Under the pieces are notes generated by a model, which saw nothing but the letters and a program-made list of their open reading frames with translations, searched no databases and had not been told where the DNA came from. From Metridium senile (taxonomy: Eukaryota > Cnidaria > Anthozoa > Actiniaria > Metridiidae), in assembly GCA_949775045.1 (NCBI GenBank), contig OX459104.1:4316306-4380305 (forward strand): DNA of 64,000 nucleotides. Reading direction: 5' to 3'. Made by a program: the position numbers and the translations under genes. Shown here piece by piece: positions 54,773 through 64,000 of the stretch (position 1 is its first letter; the number at the start of each line of letters is the position of its first letter).

Positions 54773-64000
<9,228 letters not shown>

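Overview
The window is animal genomic DNA. It is AT-rich, its genes are split into small exons with canonical GT/AG sites, and its introns are packed with short foldback (MITE-like) elements, tandem arrays and tRNA-derived SINEs. The gene families (ETS factor, ELOVL elongases, ankyrin/BTB protein) are metazoan. A marine invertebrate, possibly an anthozoan cnidarian, is my best guess, but nothing here proves the phylum.

Layout: (1) 1-17000, the 3' part of a plus-strand ETS transcription factor gene. It has eight exons in view (437-15181), and the last one encodes an ELF-like ETS domain. (2) 20380-29213, a complete seven-exon ELOVL fatty-acid elongase on the minus strand. (3) 33260-41654, a paralogous seven-exon ELOVL on the plus strand with identical intron positions and phases, plus a second, alternative-looking last exon at 44415-44579. 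The two elongases are head to head. A CCAAT-containing interval at 31238-31435, with donor sites facing outward on both strands, looks like a shared bidirectional promoter with two non-coding first exons. (4) 44600-52100, mostly repeats and one 200-base assembly gap (46301-46500). (5) 52132-52491, a small unrecognised single-exon gene on the minus strand. (6) 54773-64000, the 3' part of a minus-strand ABTB2/ABTB3-like ankyrin-BTB gene. Eleven exons are assembled here from phase-consistent splice sites, and the 5' end lies beyond the window.

The most unusual structure is a 131-base tandem array at 57006-57660 inside the ABTB2-like gene. Each unit carries an 84-base, phase-0 copy of one coding exon with its own acceptor and donor, separated by 47-base introns. 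It could add 28 residues per copy in frame, or act as a set of decoy or alternative exons. Other notable points: every internal exon of the ETS gene in view is symmetric phase 1-1, including 24-, 33- and 39-base microexons; the minus ELOVL 3' UTR is made of a 1.06-kb inverted-repeat element that supplies AATAAA signals; several foldback elements are nested in each other; and the plus ELOVL intron 5 carries a 2-kb minisatellite.

The elongases would act in the ER membrane on long-chain acyl-CoA. The ETS factor is nuclear. The ankyrin/BTB protein probably works as an adaptor, possibly with cullin-3. Apart from the elongase pair there is no sign that the genes work together.
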